A stretch of 64,000 nt of DNA from assembly GCA_949825065.1 (NCBI GenBank), contig OX463862.1, positions 13,139,592 to 13,203,591 on the forward strand, in the 5' to 3' direction. Below, piece by piece: positions 31,276 through 41,714 of this stretch; within the stretch, counting starts at the first letter, position 1; each line of letters starts with the position of its first letter. A model generated the notes under the pieces. That model did not search any database, had not been told where the DNA came from, and saw only the letters and a program-made list of their open reading frames with translations. The position numbers were made by a program, and so were the translations under genes. Origin of the DNA: Odontocerum albicorne. Its lineage: Eukaryota; Arthropoda; Insecta; Trichoptera; Odontoceridae.

Positions 31276-31651
31276 TACCACGTACCGAAACTAAATATAC
31301 AACAATGATTTTCAACGTGTTCGATCGTTCGCTAAATCCATACGATTCGACTGTATATCAATATCGACCGGCCCGGCCCGCTAAACACGTGAATTTCCCT
31401 TCAGTGACAATCCAATTATTATATATATGATGCAAATGTATGTTAAAACTTACAATTAATTATGATAATTTAGCGTATGCCACCAATGTAAGGAAACGAA
31501 GTATGCAAAGGTGATTTTCAACGAGTTCAATCGCTCACGAAATGCAAACGATTAGACTGCATCTATCGACAGATTCAGTACATAGGACGGTTTTATTTCA
31601 CTGATAACACAATTACATTCAAATTTACACTACAAATCTAAATTAATTATA
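31276..31651. repeat. Two monomers of the GATTTTCAACGAGTTCGATC array (left part)
   Basis: GATTTTCAACGTGTTCGATC at 31305 and GATTTTCAACGAGTTCAATC at 31512 begin units like those at 34.1-35.0 kb. A mariner at 31652-34105 separates them from the rest. Confidence 0.8.
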
Positions 31652-31762
31652 AGGTTGGTGCATAATTGACGATCGCTTTACCGGTGCTCTTCGAATCTAT
31701 CAAATATGTAATTTTGTTTCAATTTTTTCCTAATATATTGTATTGTATTACCGTTCCGTTGT

Positions 31763-31955
31763 ATACAGTACAACCTGGCGGGGGTATTGCCATGTGGCAA
31801 TATTTTCTAACCAACCAGAAAGATGTTAAAGAGGTATTAATTGAAAACTAGACTGGAACCATTTTTTTTAAATCTGGGTTCCAACGGGAGTCGAACCCGC
31901 AACTTCCGGGTTGGAAGACAAGCGTCTTACCAACTAGGGCACGGATGTCGTTTAT
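31763..31955 (-). mobile_element. tRNA-derived SINE (family 1), copy A
   Basis: On the minus strand the head has GTGCCCTAGTTGGTAAGACG (A-box like) and GCGGGTTCGACTCCCGTTGG (B-box GGTTCGACTCC). It is followed by CCAGTCTAG, TGCCACATGGCAATA and CCGCCAGGTTG. Polymerase III origin is inferred from these boxes. Confidence 0.8.
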
Positions 31956-31959
31956 ATTC

Positions 31960-32140
31960 ATTTTTTTTTTTTTTAACTTGGCTAGTTTATTGCCATGTGG
32001 CAATCTCTTCCGACCAACCAGAAAGATGTTTTTATAGACCCTAAGTGTTAAAAAAATCTGGGTGCCAACGGTGATCGAACCCGCAACCTCCGGATCGGCA
32101 TACAAGTGTCTTACCACCAGGCCACGGAGGTCGTCTTCAC
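31960..32140 (-). mobile_element. tRNA-derived SINE (family 1), copy B
   Basis: The minus strand has CCTCCGTGGCCTGGTGGTAA, GGTTGCGGGTTCGATCACCG and TGCCACATGGCAATAAACTA. It is nearly back to back with copy A in the same orientation. The insert at 53205-53390 is a close sibling. Confidence 0.8.
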
Positions 32141-32333
32141 TATTTAGGTAATAAAAATGCGCGTCGATAACCACCTTCATATTCGTAATATCATACTTTA
32201 TCAAGCTGTCCAGCTGTCCTTCCACCTTTTTCCGCCGAAAATGTGGAAGGACAGCTGTACGTCATCATCCCAGGACAGCCCACCGTCACAAACAGGTCAT
32301 ACGACCTAAACCAAGAGGAAGAAGAAGAAAAAT

Positions 32334-32845
32334 ATGCTTTATCACTGCGAAAAAAGATGGACTGCAGCACAGTCGTAACTCTTTAGTGAAGGAACGATCG
32401 GTGAAAGTCGAGTGCGAAAATGGTTCGACCGTTTTAAATCCGATGACAATAGCTTTAAAAATGAGGAAGGAAGAGGTCGGCCGTCTGATTTTGATGATCA
32501 GACTTTTCAGATAACCGTGGAAGAAGACGAAAGTTTGACAACAAGGATGCTGGACAAAGAATTCAATGTTGACTATTCCACGTTCATCAGGCGCCTGAAA
32601 AAACTCGGTAAGGTATGGAAAATGGCTGCATGGGTTCATCCCGAGCTCTCAGCTGATGACAAAGAGGTCAGCCGAATCCGCATATTGACCAAATCGTTTC
32701 AGCGAAACGAGCACGATCCCTTTCTTCAACATCTGTTGACCGGTGATGACTCATGGTATCTCTTCAAAAATGTCAAACGGAAGAAGATGTCCGTGGATCC
32801 TGGCCAGACACTCCGAAAATAATTCCAAAGGTCGTCCATTGCAAA
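32334..32845 (+). pseudogene. mariner transposase N-terminal to first catalytic Asp
   Basis: Reads VRKWFDRFKSDDNSFKNEEG, RGRPSDFDDQTFQITVEEDE, SLTTRMLDKEFNVDYSTFIR, RLKKLGKVWK, HPELSADDKE and HLLTGDDSWYLFKNVKRKK. Helix-turn-helix regions and the LLTGDDSW catalytic Asp are visible. Stops occur near 32375 (before LFSEGT) and at 32819. The downstream part is replaced by the 88-bp array. Confidence 0.88.
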
Positions 32846-32847
32846 AA

Positions 32848-33727
32848 TACCATGTGGTGTGTTTCATGAGACCGCTCTGGTATAATTCACTGGAAGATTA
32901 TGGAGAACGGCTTCTGCTATTGGTGGGACGATAAATACCATGTGGTGTGTTTGATGAGACCGCTCTGGTATAATTCACTGGAAGATTATGGAGAACGGCT
33001 TCTGCTATTGGTGGGATGATAAATACCATGTGGTGTGTTTGATGAGACCGCTCTGGTATAATTCACTGGATGATTATGGAGAACGGCTTCTGCGATTGGT
33101 GGGATGATAAATACCATGTGGTGTGTTTGATGAGACCGCTCTGGTATAATTCACTGGAAGATTATGGAGAACGGCTTCTGCTATTGGTGGGATGATAAAT
33201 ACCATGTGGTGTGTTTGATGAGACCGCTCTGGTATAATTCACTGGAAGATTATGGAGAACGGCTTCTGCTATTGGTGGGATGATAAATACCATGTGGTGT
33301 GTTTGATGAGACCGCTCTGGTATAATTCACTGGAAGATTATGGAGAACGGCTTCTGCTATTGGTGGGATGATAAATACCATGTGGTGTGTTTGATGAGAC
33401 CGCTCTGGTATAATTCACTGGATGATTATGGAGAACGGCTTCTGCGATTGGTGGGATGATAAATACCATGTGGTGTGTTTGATGAGACCGCTCTGGTATA
33501 ATTCACTGGAAGATTATGGAGAACGGCTTCTGCTATTGGTGGGATGATAAATACCATGTGGTGTGTTTGATGAGACCGCTCTGGTATAATTCACTGGAAG
33601 ATTATGGAGAACGGCTTCTGCTATTGGTGGGATGATAAATACCATGTGGTGTGTTTGATGAGACCGCTCTGGTATAATTCACTGGGTGATTATGGAGAAC
33701 GGCTTCTGCTATTGGTGGGATGACAAA
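32848..33727 (+). repeat. Ten tandem copies of an 88-bp mariner transposase segment
   Basis: Units start at 32848, 32936, 33024, 33112, 33200, 33288, 33376, 33464, 33552 and 33640, exactly 88 bp apart. In one frame each unit reads MWCV, two TGA stops, DRSGIIHWKIMENGFCYWWD, the transposase stretch after the first catalytic Asp. Since 88 is not a multiple of 3 the frame shifts each unit. Units 3 and 7 share the variants GGATGATTATGG and CTGCGATTGG. Confidence 0.95.
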
Positions 33728-33771
33728 TATGTGAAACATGCATTCGTTGAGATCAAGAAATTACTTTACTA

Positions 33772-33900
33772 CAGTCCATTCTTTTTCGAAATAAAGCATG
33801 ACAAACATTCTTTTTCGAAAGAAAGCATGACAAACATTCTTTTTCAAAAGAAAGCATGAAAAACATTCTTTTTCGAAATAAAGCATGACAAACATTTTAA
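33772..33900. repeat. Tandem repeat, 28-29 bp unit, ~4 copies
   Basis: Unit CATTCTTTTTCGAAAGAAAG then CATGACAAA, with variants. Lies inside the mariner just after the 88-bp array. Confidence 0.85.
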
Positions 33901-34045
33901 TATTTGTCAGCAACTTTCTATCAATTTTGGCTCTTTGAAGAACCCTCGTGTTGCTGACCATATCCGTCCAGGATATCCGTAGCATTCTCCGGTGCATCCA
34001 CATTTCGAATGCTTCGAATATATCAGTAAAAAATCTGAAACACAA
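33901..34045 (-). mobile_element. LINE RT fragment (same family as 5.9 kb)
   Basis: The minus strand reads FEAFEMWMHRRMLRISWTDM then VSNTRVLQRAKIDRKLLTNI, nearly the protein at 5960-6080. A ~140-bp scrap. Confidence 0.85.
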
Positions 34046-34109
34046 TCACAAATTTGACAGATTCGAATAGCACCGGTAAAACGATCTTTAATTATGGACC
34101 AACCTGATA

Positions 34110-35035
34110 TATGGTATTTATTAGTGTATGACACGAACGTAAGAAACGAATTTTGCATAAGTGATTTTCAACGAGGTCGATCGCTCGCGAAATGCAAACG
34201 AAGAAACTGTATCTATCAACCGCTTCAGTACAGGGATTTTTTATTTCACTGATAATTAAATTATATTCAAATTTATCTTTCAACTTCAAATTATTTATAT
34301 TTACTAGGGAAAGACACGAACGTGGGAAACAAAGTATGCAAAAGTAATTTTCAACGAGTTCGATCGTTCGCGAAATGCAAACGTTCAGACTTCAAATGAA
34401 TTATATTTTTTTATCGTATGACACGAACGTAGGAAACAAAGTATCATAAAATGATTTTCAACGAATTCGATCGCTCGTGAAATGCAAACGATAAGACTCC
34501 ATCTATCGACCATTTCAGTACACGATAGGGATTGTATTTCACTGATTATTCAAATTTACCTTTCAACTTCAAATTAATTATGTTTATTAGCGTATGACAC
34601 GAGTGTAGGAAACAAAGTATGCTAAAGTGATTTTCAACGAGTTCGATCGCTCGCTAAATGCTTTATACTGCAGGTATCGACCGCTTCACTACACTGATAA
34701 TTATATTATATTACAATTTACCTTCCAACTTCAAATTAATTACATTTTTTTTTATCATGTGACACAAATATAAGAAAAAAAAGTATGTTGAAGTGATTTT
34801 CAACGAGTTCGATCGCTCGTGAAATGCGGTACGGTAATATTGCATATATCGACTGCTTTACCACACTAATACATCTATTCTATTGAAATTTACCTTCCAA
34901 CTTCAAACTAATTATAATTAATTAGCGTATGACACAGAAGTACGGAAACAGATTATGCAAAAGTGATTGGCAACGAGTTTGATCGCCCGCGGGATGCATA
35001 AATGCATCTATCGACCGGTCTATTGCACAGGATAT
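34110..35035. repeat. Tandem monomers, ~110-190 bp, 6 copies (right part)
   Basis: Each unit holds CGTATGACACGAACGTAGG, GATTTTCAACGAGTTCGATC, GCTCGCGAAATGCAAACGAT, CATCTATCGACC and TTTCACTGATAATTA. Units start near 34125, 34310, 34420, 34590, 34755 and 34925. The last (TGATTGGCAACGAGTTTGAT) runs into a GC-rich block. Confidence 0.85.
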
Positions 35036-35270
35036 ATTGAACAGTGCGACGTACGAAGATCTCTCCGCGGCGGCGAGCCGGGCGAAGGCGCGGCGAAAAC
35101 TGAACCAAGCTCGATATCTTCGCTGCGCCACGTGGAAAGCACGCCGGCGGCCGAAGAAGAGGACTTGTTGGACTTGAGCCAAGGCGAATGGAGGAAACAG
35201 AATGATGAGTCTCCCTTGAAGGAAAACACACGGGTTTCAGCACGAGACTCGATTAAGAATGCGTGATGTT
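35036..35270 (+). other. GC-rich block with open frames, not assigned
   Basis: Two overlapping plus frames: one ends ..GEWRKQNDESPLKENTRV.. then TGA at 35264; another reads SATYEDLSAAASRAKARRKL. Composition is far above the flanks, as in the true exons at 5.6 and 7.6 kb. No domain is recognisable and no splice pair is convincing. It could be an exon, a promoter-proximal CpG-rich block or the start of an unknown element. Confidence 0.35.
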
Positions 35271-35479
35271 CTCTTTCGGGAGTTATTCATAATTTTCAGA
35301 CGAAGTTGTAGTTTCTTTTTTTCGTCGAAGTCGAAAGATGGTTGACTCATTGACCGCGAAATTTGATATTAGAATGTCACCAAATTTTTTTTTTGTATTT
35401 CTCGATATAGCTAAATTGACGATAAGGACATATTAAAAACTAAGCCGAGAGAAAACCCATTAAACGAGCCTCTGTGACC

Positions 35480-35565
35480 TAGTTGATGAAACGATTGATT
35501 TCCACCCGGAAGTTTCGGGTTCGATTTCCGATGGTGCCCAAAGGGTTGCAGCCTGTTAAAAAATA
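35480..35565 (+). mobile_element. SINE family 1 head, diverged, plus strand
   Basis: CCTCTGTGACCTAGTTGATG (A-box like), then TTCGGGTTCGATTTCCGATG (B-box like). The body is lost. Confidence 0.5.
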
Positions 35566-35584
35566 GGTTATACGCTAATCAATT

Positions 35585-35760
35585 TAATGAGGTGCATGGC
35601 CGCGCGGTATCGCATTGGACTTCAGTGCGGAAGGTCCTCGGTTCGAACCCCGCGCTGTGCTACTCCCTTCGAACGACACAGGCACTTTTTTCACCTAGTG
35701 TTCGAGGGTATAATGTGACACCTATGACTTCAGTCATACCTAATCTTTAAAAAATATATA
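35585..35760 (+). mobile_element. tRNA-derived SINE (family 2), best copy
   Basis: Head GCATGGCCGCGCGGTATCGC, B-box GGTTCGAACCCCGCG, then CTGTGCTACTCCCTTCGAAC, GACACAGGCAC, ATGACTTCAGTCATACC and an A-rich tail. Clear polymerase III-type internal promoter boxes. Confidence 0.75.
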
Positions 35761-35825
35761 GTTAATTTAAAGTTGTACGGTAAATTTGAATATAAATTAA
35801 TTGTGCTGAAAACATACGCAAATGT

Positions 35826-35945
35826 TGTCGACCTCCGCGGCTTACTTGATAAGACGTCTATCTTCTAGCCTGGATATTGCGGGTTCAAATCCTGCCGGAA
35901 CCCAGGAAACGGCGTGATGATATGTACTCGTATATAAATATTTGT
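35826..35945 (+). mobile_element. SINE family 1 head, plus strand
   Basis: ACCTCCGCGGCTTACTTGAT, then ATTGCGGGTTCAAATCCTGC and CGGAACCCAG, followed by AACGGCGTGATGATATGTAC, a motif also seen at LINE 3' ends (29.4 kb). Confidence 0.6.
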
Positions 35946-36365
35946 TTATGGCAAATTAAAATTCTAATCTTATCGATGATAAGCCAACGACTGTGATGTC
36001 TCGGGATTACTTCCATCTACAGGGCCTTATTTATTTACCTAAATTATTGTATAATCTCTATTGATAATCTTGAAAAATTGTCGCCGTTGATTACCATCTA
36101 TTGAAACTTGAAAATATAATCAAATCTCATTAACTTTAAAACCTGCCTAATCAGATAAATTTCAAAAAAAATCTTATTTCAATGATCGGTATGTTTACGT
36201 TGATTTTTTTATTAAACTTTCAGTTGCAAATTGTTAAGTTGTAAATTGACGTCTTGAGACATTGGGTATTGTGGGAACGATTTCGACTTTTGATTGTGCT
36301 TGTGGTATGCACATTTTGATTTTTGTTTGTACGCATCTGTATTCCCCTTTAATATCGGTGTCAAG
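35946..36365. other. Unassigned AT-rich sequence
   Basis: Nothing recognised. Confidence 0.25.
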
Positions 36366-36369
36366 AGTG

Positions 36370-36455
36370 ACGCTCGGTTTGGTGCAGTGCGGGCTGTCTG
36401 CCTCTTTAAGGGTCTCGTATTGTATTGGCAACATAGTTTGTACGATTGTACATGC
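36370..36455. repeat. Solitary diverged copy of the 73-bp minisatellite unit
   Basis: GGTGCAGTGCGGGCTGTCTG, CCTCTTTAAGGGTCTCGTAT, TGTATTGGCAACATAGTTTG correspond to the 27.5-28.1 kb monomer, 8 kb away. Confidence 0.6.
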
Positions 36456-36837
36456 TTGTTTGTTTTTTTGCAATTATTTTTTTGTAATTGTTTAAATTTT
36501 TTTACATGTATTCTTTATTTTTATAATGTATTATGAAACAATCACTACTGATTAACACGTTTACTGCGTATAAAATGTCATACAGAGATGCTGAAAATTC
36601 GCGAATTTTTGAAAACCCATAACTTTGTTAAAAATCAAATTCTACTTTCTATTGAAACATCATATACAAGTGTATTCCTTCGTGTCTTCAAAACACATGA
36701 AACCGGCGACGAATCCTTATCGGGAGACGTTTATGAGTGCACTAAACATTCAAAGCTATTTTGTATGGACACGGGAGCCGTGTTCGACGCAGTGAACGTG
36801 TTAATTTGTTTATCATCATGTTGTCGTATAGTTCATG
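36456..36837. other. Unassigned; 84-codon frame without recognisable domain
   Basis: The plus frame at 36588-36842 ends inside the antisense of a LINE copy. No motif supports it as a gene. Confidence 0.25.
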
Positions 36838-36839
36838 AT

Positions 36840-37110
36840 TGAGCATCGTGACTCCCATGATAGCCTCTGACGACTCCTCTACATCCATCCCTGCACTCCG
36901 CGGCTCGAAGGGCAGTTGTTAAGGGCAATCCTGTTACGTCTCTCACTTGGTCAATCCAATGCATTGGGTTTCTTCCTCTCGTGCGTCGTCCTTCCACGCC
37001 TCCAGTATGCACAAACCTCTTCCAACTGTCTCCTTAGCCATGAGTAATGTGTCCAAAGTATCAGAGGACATGCGTTAGATCGCCTTGCTGTCCATAAAAT
37101 GTCGTAACAT
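36840..37110 (-). mobile_element. LINE RT C-terminus (GLPLTTALRAAECRDGW family)
   Basis: The minus strand reads RNPMHWIDQVRDVTGLPLTT, ALRAAECRDGCRGVV and GYHGSHDAQS. Related copies: 50.1 (minus), 52.3 and 55.5 kb (plus). Confidence 0.85.
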
Positions 37111-37189
37111 CCGTGTTTATAAATAAATAAATAAAAAAGCGCTGCTAATTTATTCTACACCAAAATTAATTATAAGGCTGTCTGGAAAG

Positions 37190-37450
37190 TCAAATTCAAA
37201 GGTTAAATGCACCAAATGCTCGTGGACGGTGGTTTTCAATGGTATTAGTGCTCAGCTATCTCACGTGTCATAGAACGCTGGTTAATCTCGATCAAAGCCT
37301 TGATTTGGTCGTGATGTGTGGAGGTAATCAACCTTCCAGAGCAAACACCATCTTCGAGTGTCGTATCACTATTACGAAATTTTTCAAATCACATTTGACA
37401 CACATGATCGCTTACAACATAGTCGCCATACACTATAAATCTTTTTTTAT
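37190..37450 (-). pseudogene. mariner-type transposase N-terminal fragment
   Basis: The minus strand reads VYGDYVVSDHVCQM, stop, FEKFRNSDTTLEDGVCSGRL, then QIKALIEINQRSMTREIAEH: helix-turn-helix and SGRP-type linker of mariner transposases. Contains stops. No TIRs found. Confidence 0.65.
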
Positions 37451-38110
37451 ATTTGTGTCGCATTTTATTATTTTACAACGAGTATCAAGCACCGAAAAAA
37501 AAACAATTTATTTTGTTTCATCTTAAAAATGATGCCAAGAAAACCGCTCAGCAATTTGGGTAAACAATTGTCAGAATATACGCCTAACTATCGCCTTTCA
37601 TAATAATATACATTCGGCACGTTTGTAATGAATTTGACAACGATTTTTTTTTCTAAACCAACGAGGGTCGCTCTTTGTTCCCTTGTATTATGAAATAGCG
37701 TTCATATATTCTCAGCACTCAGCATCCAAAATATAATTAGATTTTTCCTAAATAAAGGTGTTGTGTTATAATGCAACTAAAATGATGGTGCCGTTTCACA
37801 CGAGTGGCGGAAGCCAAAAGTGGCTGTAATACTGTTACTGTTAATTTAGAGGTTCTTAAATAATGGGCCGCAGAATGGGTTTATCTAAACGAGCGGACGT
37901 TATGGCATAAAACAATTTCAGTATGTGTTGAAAGATTTTCACGCCTGTTTTTTAATGGTTTAAAATTTTTTGGCACAAGAATTAAAAACTTGCAGCTTAT
38001 CTGTGTCTTCTTTACCTGTTGTTTGACTTAATTAGTTCCCCGGTTACCGGTAACAGTATTAATTAGGACATATGTATCGGTCTGCTGCTGTTTGCTCCTA
38101 GTTGTGGTTA
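37451..38110. other. Unassigned AT-rich sequence
   Basis: Nothing recognised on either strand. Confidence 0.25.
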
Positions 38111-38118
38111 GCAGTTAT

Positions 38119-38560
38119 ATATCGTTCAGCCAGAAGAGTCATTTTGCAATAGTGTGAGTAACACTCTGTATTACACAACTTATGCAGTGGTATTGGTTTT
38201 AGAATGCCACACGATTGGTTCGCGCAGAGCGCACGTTTGTATTGTCGTTAAAATACTCGGTGGGCGGGATCCTAACGGTCAGTTTGTTTGGTCCCGCGTG
38301 TTTGTCGGCCATTTTGTTCAGTCACAGTTAATTCTTCCGATGGAGAGGTCGTCGCGAGCTCCCGCCATCTCTCGTCCGTGCGGTCATCCGTTTTTTGACT
38401 TTGCAGAACAATATCGCCGCGAATATCCATCGGAAGCTCGTGGAAGTTTATGGTAGTGATGTGATGAGTCGACAACATGTCACGAAGTGGATTAGGTTGT
38501 TCAGAGAAGGCCGGACTGATACTCACGACGAGGCAAGGCAGATAATCCCCCGGCCTCACG
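38119..38560 (+). mobile_element. 5' part of the TIR transposon that gave the 9-kb element
   Basis: The left end TATCGTTCAGCCAGAAGAGT matches 8975-9000, and the next ~140 bp (GATTGGTTCGCGCAGAGCGC) matches as well. It continues into coding sequence: NIAANIHRKLVEVYGSDVMS, RQHVTKWIRLFREGRTDTHD, EAR, a helix-turn-helix of a Tc1/mariner-superfamily transposase. The rest is missing. Confidence 0.8.
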
Positions 38561-38599
38561 AGCCCTTGTAACCTTAGTTTCTGGATGACCCTCGTACAT

Positions 38600-38680
38600 A
38601 TGTCAATATGTTAAATCTCACGAATTGGATATTTTTTATACAAAAAGTCGATCGCGACAACAAGTTGGCCACCCCTGCTA
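38600..38680 (-). mobile_element. hAT-like terminus remnant
   Basis: On the minus strand: CAGGGGTGGCCAACTTGTTG then TCGCGATCGAC, typical of hAT ends. No partner end found. Confidence 0.5.
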
Positions 38681-39039
38681 TATAGCATAAAGTATATTTT
38701 TCTTCGATCCAGATCAACTATCGCATTCAATATTCTAATGTATAGGAAAATTAAAGAAAATCCTTCGATAGTGTTACATTTTTTAATTAAACAAGTGACA
38801 AGTGTTTCGCCATACCAATGCCCTCGTTACGCCTAAATACTCATTAAAGCGTTCAATTAAAGTTAGTTTGATGTCTACACCTGAATAATCACGTTACTAA
38901 CCTTCATCACAATATGACAAGGGCATGGTATGGTGAAACAGCTGTTGTCACTAATACTATTGTATATAATAAACAAGATACACACTATTAAAAGTGTTTC
39001 ATTCGATAAACATAAAATTTGTGATTTTTACTTTAAAAA
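38681..39039. other. Unassigned AT-rich sequence
   Basis: Nothing recognised. Confidence 0.25.
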
Positions 39040-40100
39040 TCGAATTCGTTGTACTGAAAATTGAGATCTATATATTGAGAATCCAGTTCTATATATTAGA
39101 GTTAAGGCATTGAAAATCGAGTTCTATACATTGAAAATCAAGTTCGTTACATTGAAAATCGGGGTATATGCATTGAAAATCGAGTTATGTACATTGAAAA
39201 TCGAATTCTTGAATTGGAAATCGAGTTCTATACATTGAAAATCGAGTTTTATATATATAATAGAAAAATCGAGTTCTATATATTGAAAACCGAGCTCAGT
39301 ATACATAGAAAATCGAGTTCTGCATGTTGCAAATCGAGTTATTTACATTGAAAATCGAGTTATACATAGAAAATCGAGTTCTGTGCGTTGAAAATCGAGT
39401 TATGTACATTGAAAATCGAATTCTTGAATTGGAAATCGAGTTCTATACATTGAAAATCGAGTTTTATATATATAATAGAAAAATCGAGTTCTATATATTG
39501 AAAACCGAGCTCAGTATACATAGAAAATCGAGTTCTGCATGTTGTAAATCGAGTTATTTACATTGAAAATCGAGTTATACATATACATAGAAAATCGAGT
39601 TATGTACGTTGAAAATCGAGTTATGTACATTGAAAATCGAATTCTTGTATTGGAAATCGAGTTCTATACATTGAAAATCGAGTTTTATATATATAATAGA
39701 AAATCGAGTTCTACATATTGAAAACCGAGCTCAGTATACATAGAAAATCGAATTCTGCATGTTGTAAATCGAGTTATTTACATTGAAAATCGAGTTATAC
39801 ATATACATAGAAAATCGAGTTATGTACATTGAAAATCGAATTCTTGTATTGGAAATCGACTTCTATACATTGAAAATCGAGTTTTATATATATAATAGAA
39901 AATCGAGTTCTACATATTGAAAACCGAGCTCAGTATACATAGAAAATCGAGTTCTGCATGTTGTAAATCGAGTTATTTACATTGAAAATCGAGTTATACA
40001 TATACATAAAAAAATCGAGTTCTGTGCGTTGAAAATCGAGTTATGTACATTGAAAACCGAGTTCTATACATTGAATATCGATTTAAATGCATTGAAAATG
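39040..40100. repeat. Satellite: ~21-bp units in a ~200-220 bp higher-order repeat
   Basis: Basic unit ATTGAAAATCGAGTTCTATA. The marker CGAATTCTTG recurs at 39202, 39417, 39638 and 39837, giving higher-order periods of 215, 221 and 199 bp. TATATATATAATAGAAAAAT and AAAACCGAGCTCAGTATACA mark each long unit. Frames rich in IELDFQ-type repeats are artefacts. Confidence 0.93.
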
Positions 40101-40720
40101 AGTTCAATAAAATAAATATCGATAGCACCAATACGTTTGGGGACCACTGATTCATTTAATTTAATTACAGTCAAAACTCTGCCAGGCTTTTTCGGGCACG
40201 CCGCAGAAATAGTCCGCCGGCCGACCGCAGCTACTAATATATTATAGGGACCGATTCTATTTGCATTTACTGTACCGGCATTTCTGCCGGACCATACTAA
40301 ACCAAACCATATTAACCAAGTGGAAATGTTCGAGCAATCAATAACCAAGTGTGGGTAATTGGGAGCAAACGGTAGTTGATTAAGGACGGCGGAGAAGAAC
40401 TGATGATGAAATTTGAGATTTTTCCAGCGACATTAAGATTTTTTTCTTATAACTAATATAGGACAAATAGTGAGTGTGTGGTGGAAGGTGGAGGGTGGAA
40501 GTCTGGGCATTGAAAGGGTGTGCTATGAACTGCAAAATGTATTCCGTTGTAAGAATTATAGAACTATTACTCGAATTCTCCCGTACCCAGATAACATCGA
40601 TTGGGCAATGCCTATGCTGCAGTCTCGGACATATTTGATGATAGCCTTAATGCGTTTAAAAAGGTCTTTTAAACAGCGCTTTTGTTTGTTTGAACCATAA
40701 ATCCGACGCAACGGCGAGAC
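40101..40720. other. Unassigned sequence
   Basis: Short frames only; no domain recognised. Confidence 0.25.
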
Positions 40721-40727
40721 TCTTATT

Positions 40728-41092
40728 GATTTTTCTCTTTCTTTTCGTTAACTTTGTTTCTTTTAAACTTTTCGAGATTTCTGTCAATATCTTGAAGTTT
40801 TGTTTTTTATGTATTGGAGTGGATTAATTATACGTGTGCATATTTTTATTGTTGTTTTCTTTCTTTCTTTTTGTATCTAAGGAGCTTTGATTGCCTGAGC
40901 CTTGACCTGTCTCTTTCTTTTCGTTAATTTTGTTTCTTTTAAACTTTTCGAGATTTCTGTAAATATGTTAAAGTTTTGTTTTTTTTAAGTATTGGAGCGG
41001 ATTAATTATACGTGTGCATATTTTTGTTATTATTTTCTTTCTTTCTTTTTGTATGTAAGGACCTTTGATTGCCTGAACCTTGACCTGTCTCA
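40728..41092. repeat. Tandem duplication, ~182 bp, two copies
   Basis: CTCTTTCTTTTCGTTAACTT..GATTTCTGT..GGATTAATTATACGTGTGCA..GATTGCCTGAGCCTTGACCT occurs twice, starting near 40732 and 40912, with few differences. Confidence 0.85.
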
Positions 41093-41325
41093 AGTTTGTA
41101 TTTTATGTATACTAAGTGGTATGCATGTGGGTACCGCTATTTGATATATTTTTTTTGTATATGATTTATGTAAATGTTTATAATTTTTATAAGTTGTATT
41201 TATATACCTACGTACTAAAAATTCTAATTTGACTATAACTTTTGTAACCGTTTTTAATGGTCGATAAAAGACCGTACATTTTTTAGGCAATCCACCCAAA
41301 CTAGGATGAAGTTGGGACCAAAACA

Positions 41326-41640
41326 CTATTGTGGCCTATCTATCATCTTAGCAGATTTTGATACTGTCCGATTCGAGTATACCATATATGTTTTAGTGCC
41401 CCATTGGCATTTTCCTATCTCTACACGCCGTTCGATATCCCTCTTAACTCTTCCATTATCTGAGAAAATACTATCCAAATAGCAGAATTCCTCAACTTGC
41501 TGCAATCTTTCATTTTTTACACATATATCGACTTTACTTTTTCTTTCACACTTTTCTGTCACCATTACTTGAGATTTTGCAACATTTATTCTCAGATCTT
41601 TTTTTTTCGCACTCATACAATTTACTACCATTTCCGTAAT
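41326..41640 (-). mobile_element. LINE RT fragment
   Basis: A 101-codon minus frame: KKDLRINVAKSQVMVTEK, NERLQQVEEFCYLDSIFSDN, GRVKRDIERRVEIGKCQWGT. RT palm-to-thumb region of an RTE/craniofacial-type LINE; same segment as 16.26 kb. Confidence 0.85.
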
Positions 41641-41714
41641 TATTATTATTATTGAATAAACACACTTAAACCTGTTTCATACATCACAGTAACAATTATA
41701 AAATATTGTATTTT

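Larger units (their letters stand above)
31652..34105 (+). mobile_element. mariner element enlarged by SINE, LINE and tandem expansion
   Basis: Left TIR AGGTTGGTGCATAATTGACG, then ATCGCTTTACCGGTGCT and TTCGAATCT; the complement is at 34052-34105. TA precedes the left end; the right-hand bases have changed. It interrupts the tandem-monomer array. The 2454 bp holds two SINEs, a transposase pseudogene (32334-32845), ten 88-bp repeats, a 28-bp repeat and a LINE scrap. Without these it would be near normal mariner size. Confidence 0.82.

Noticed and set aside
31880..31945. tRNA gene on the minus strand
   Set aside because: A- and B-boxes are present, but the sequence continues into the SINE body and repeats at several loci; it is a SINE head, not a functional tRNA.
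39124..39566. Frames with IELDFQ or ENRV repeats
   Set aside because: Satellite artefact; both strands are open.
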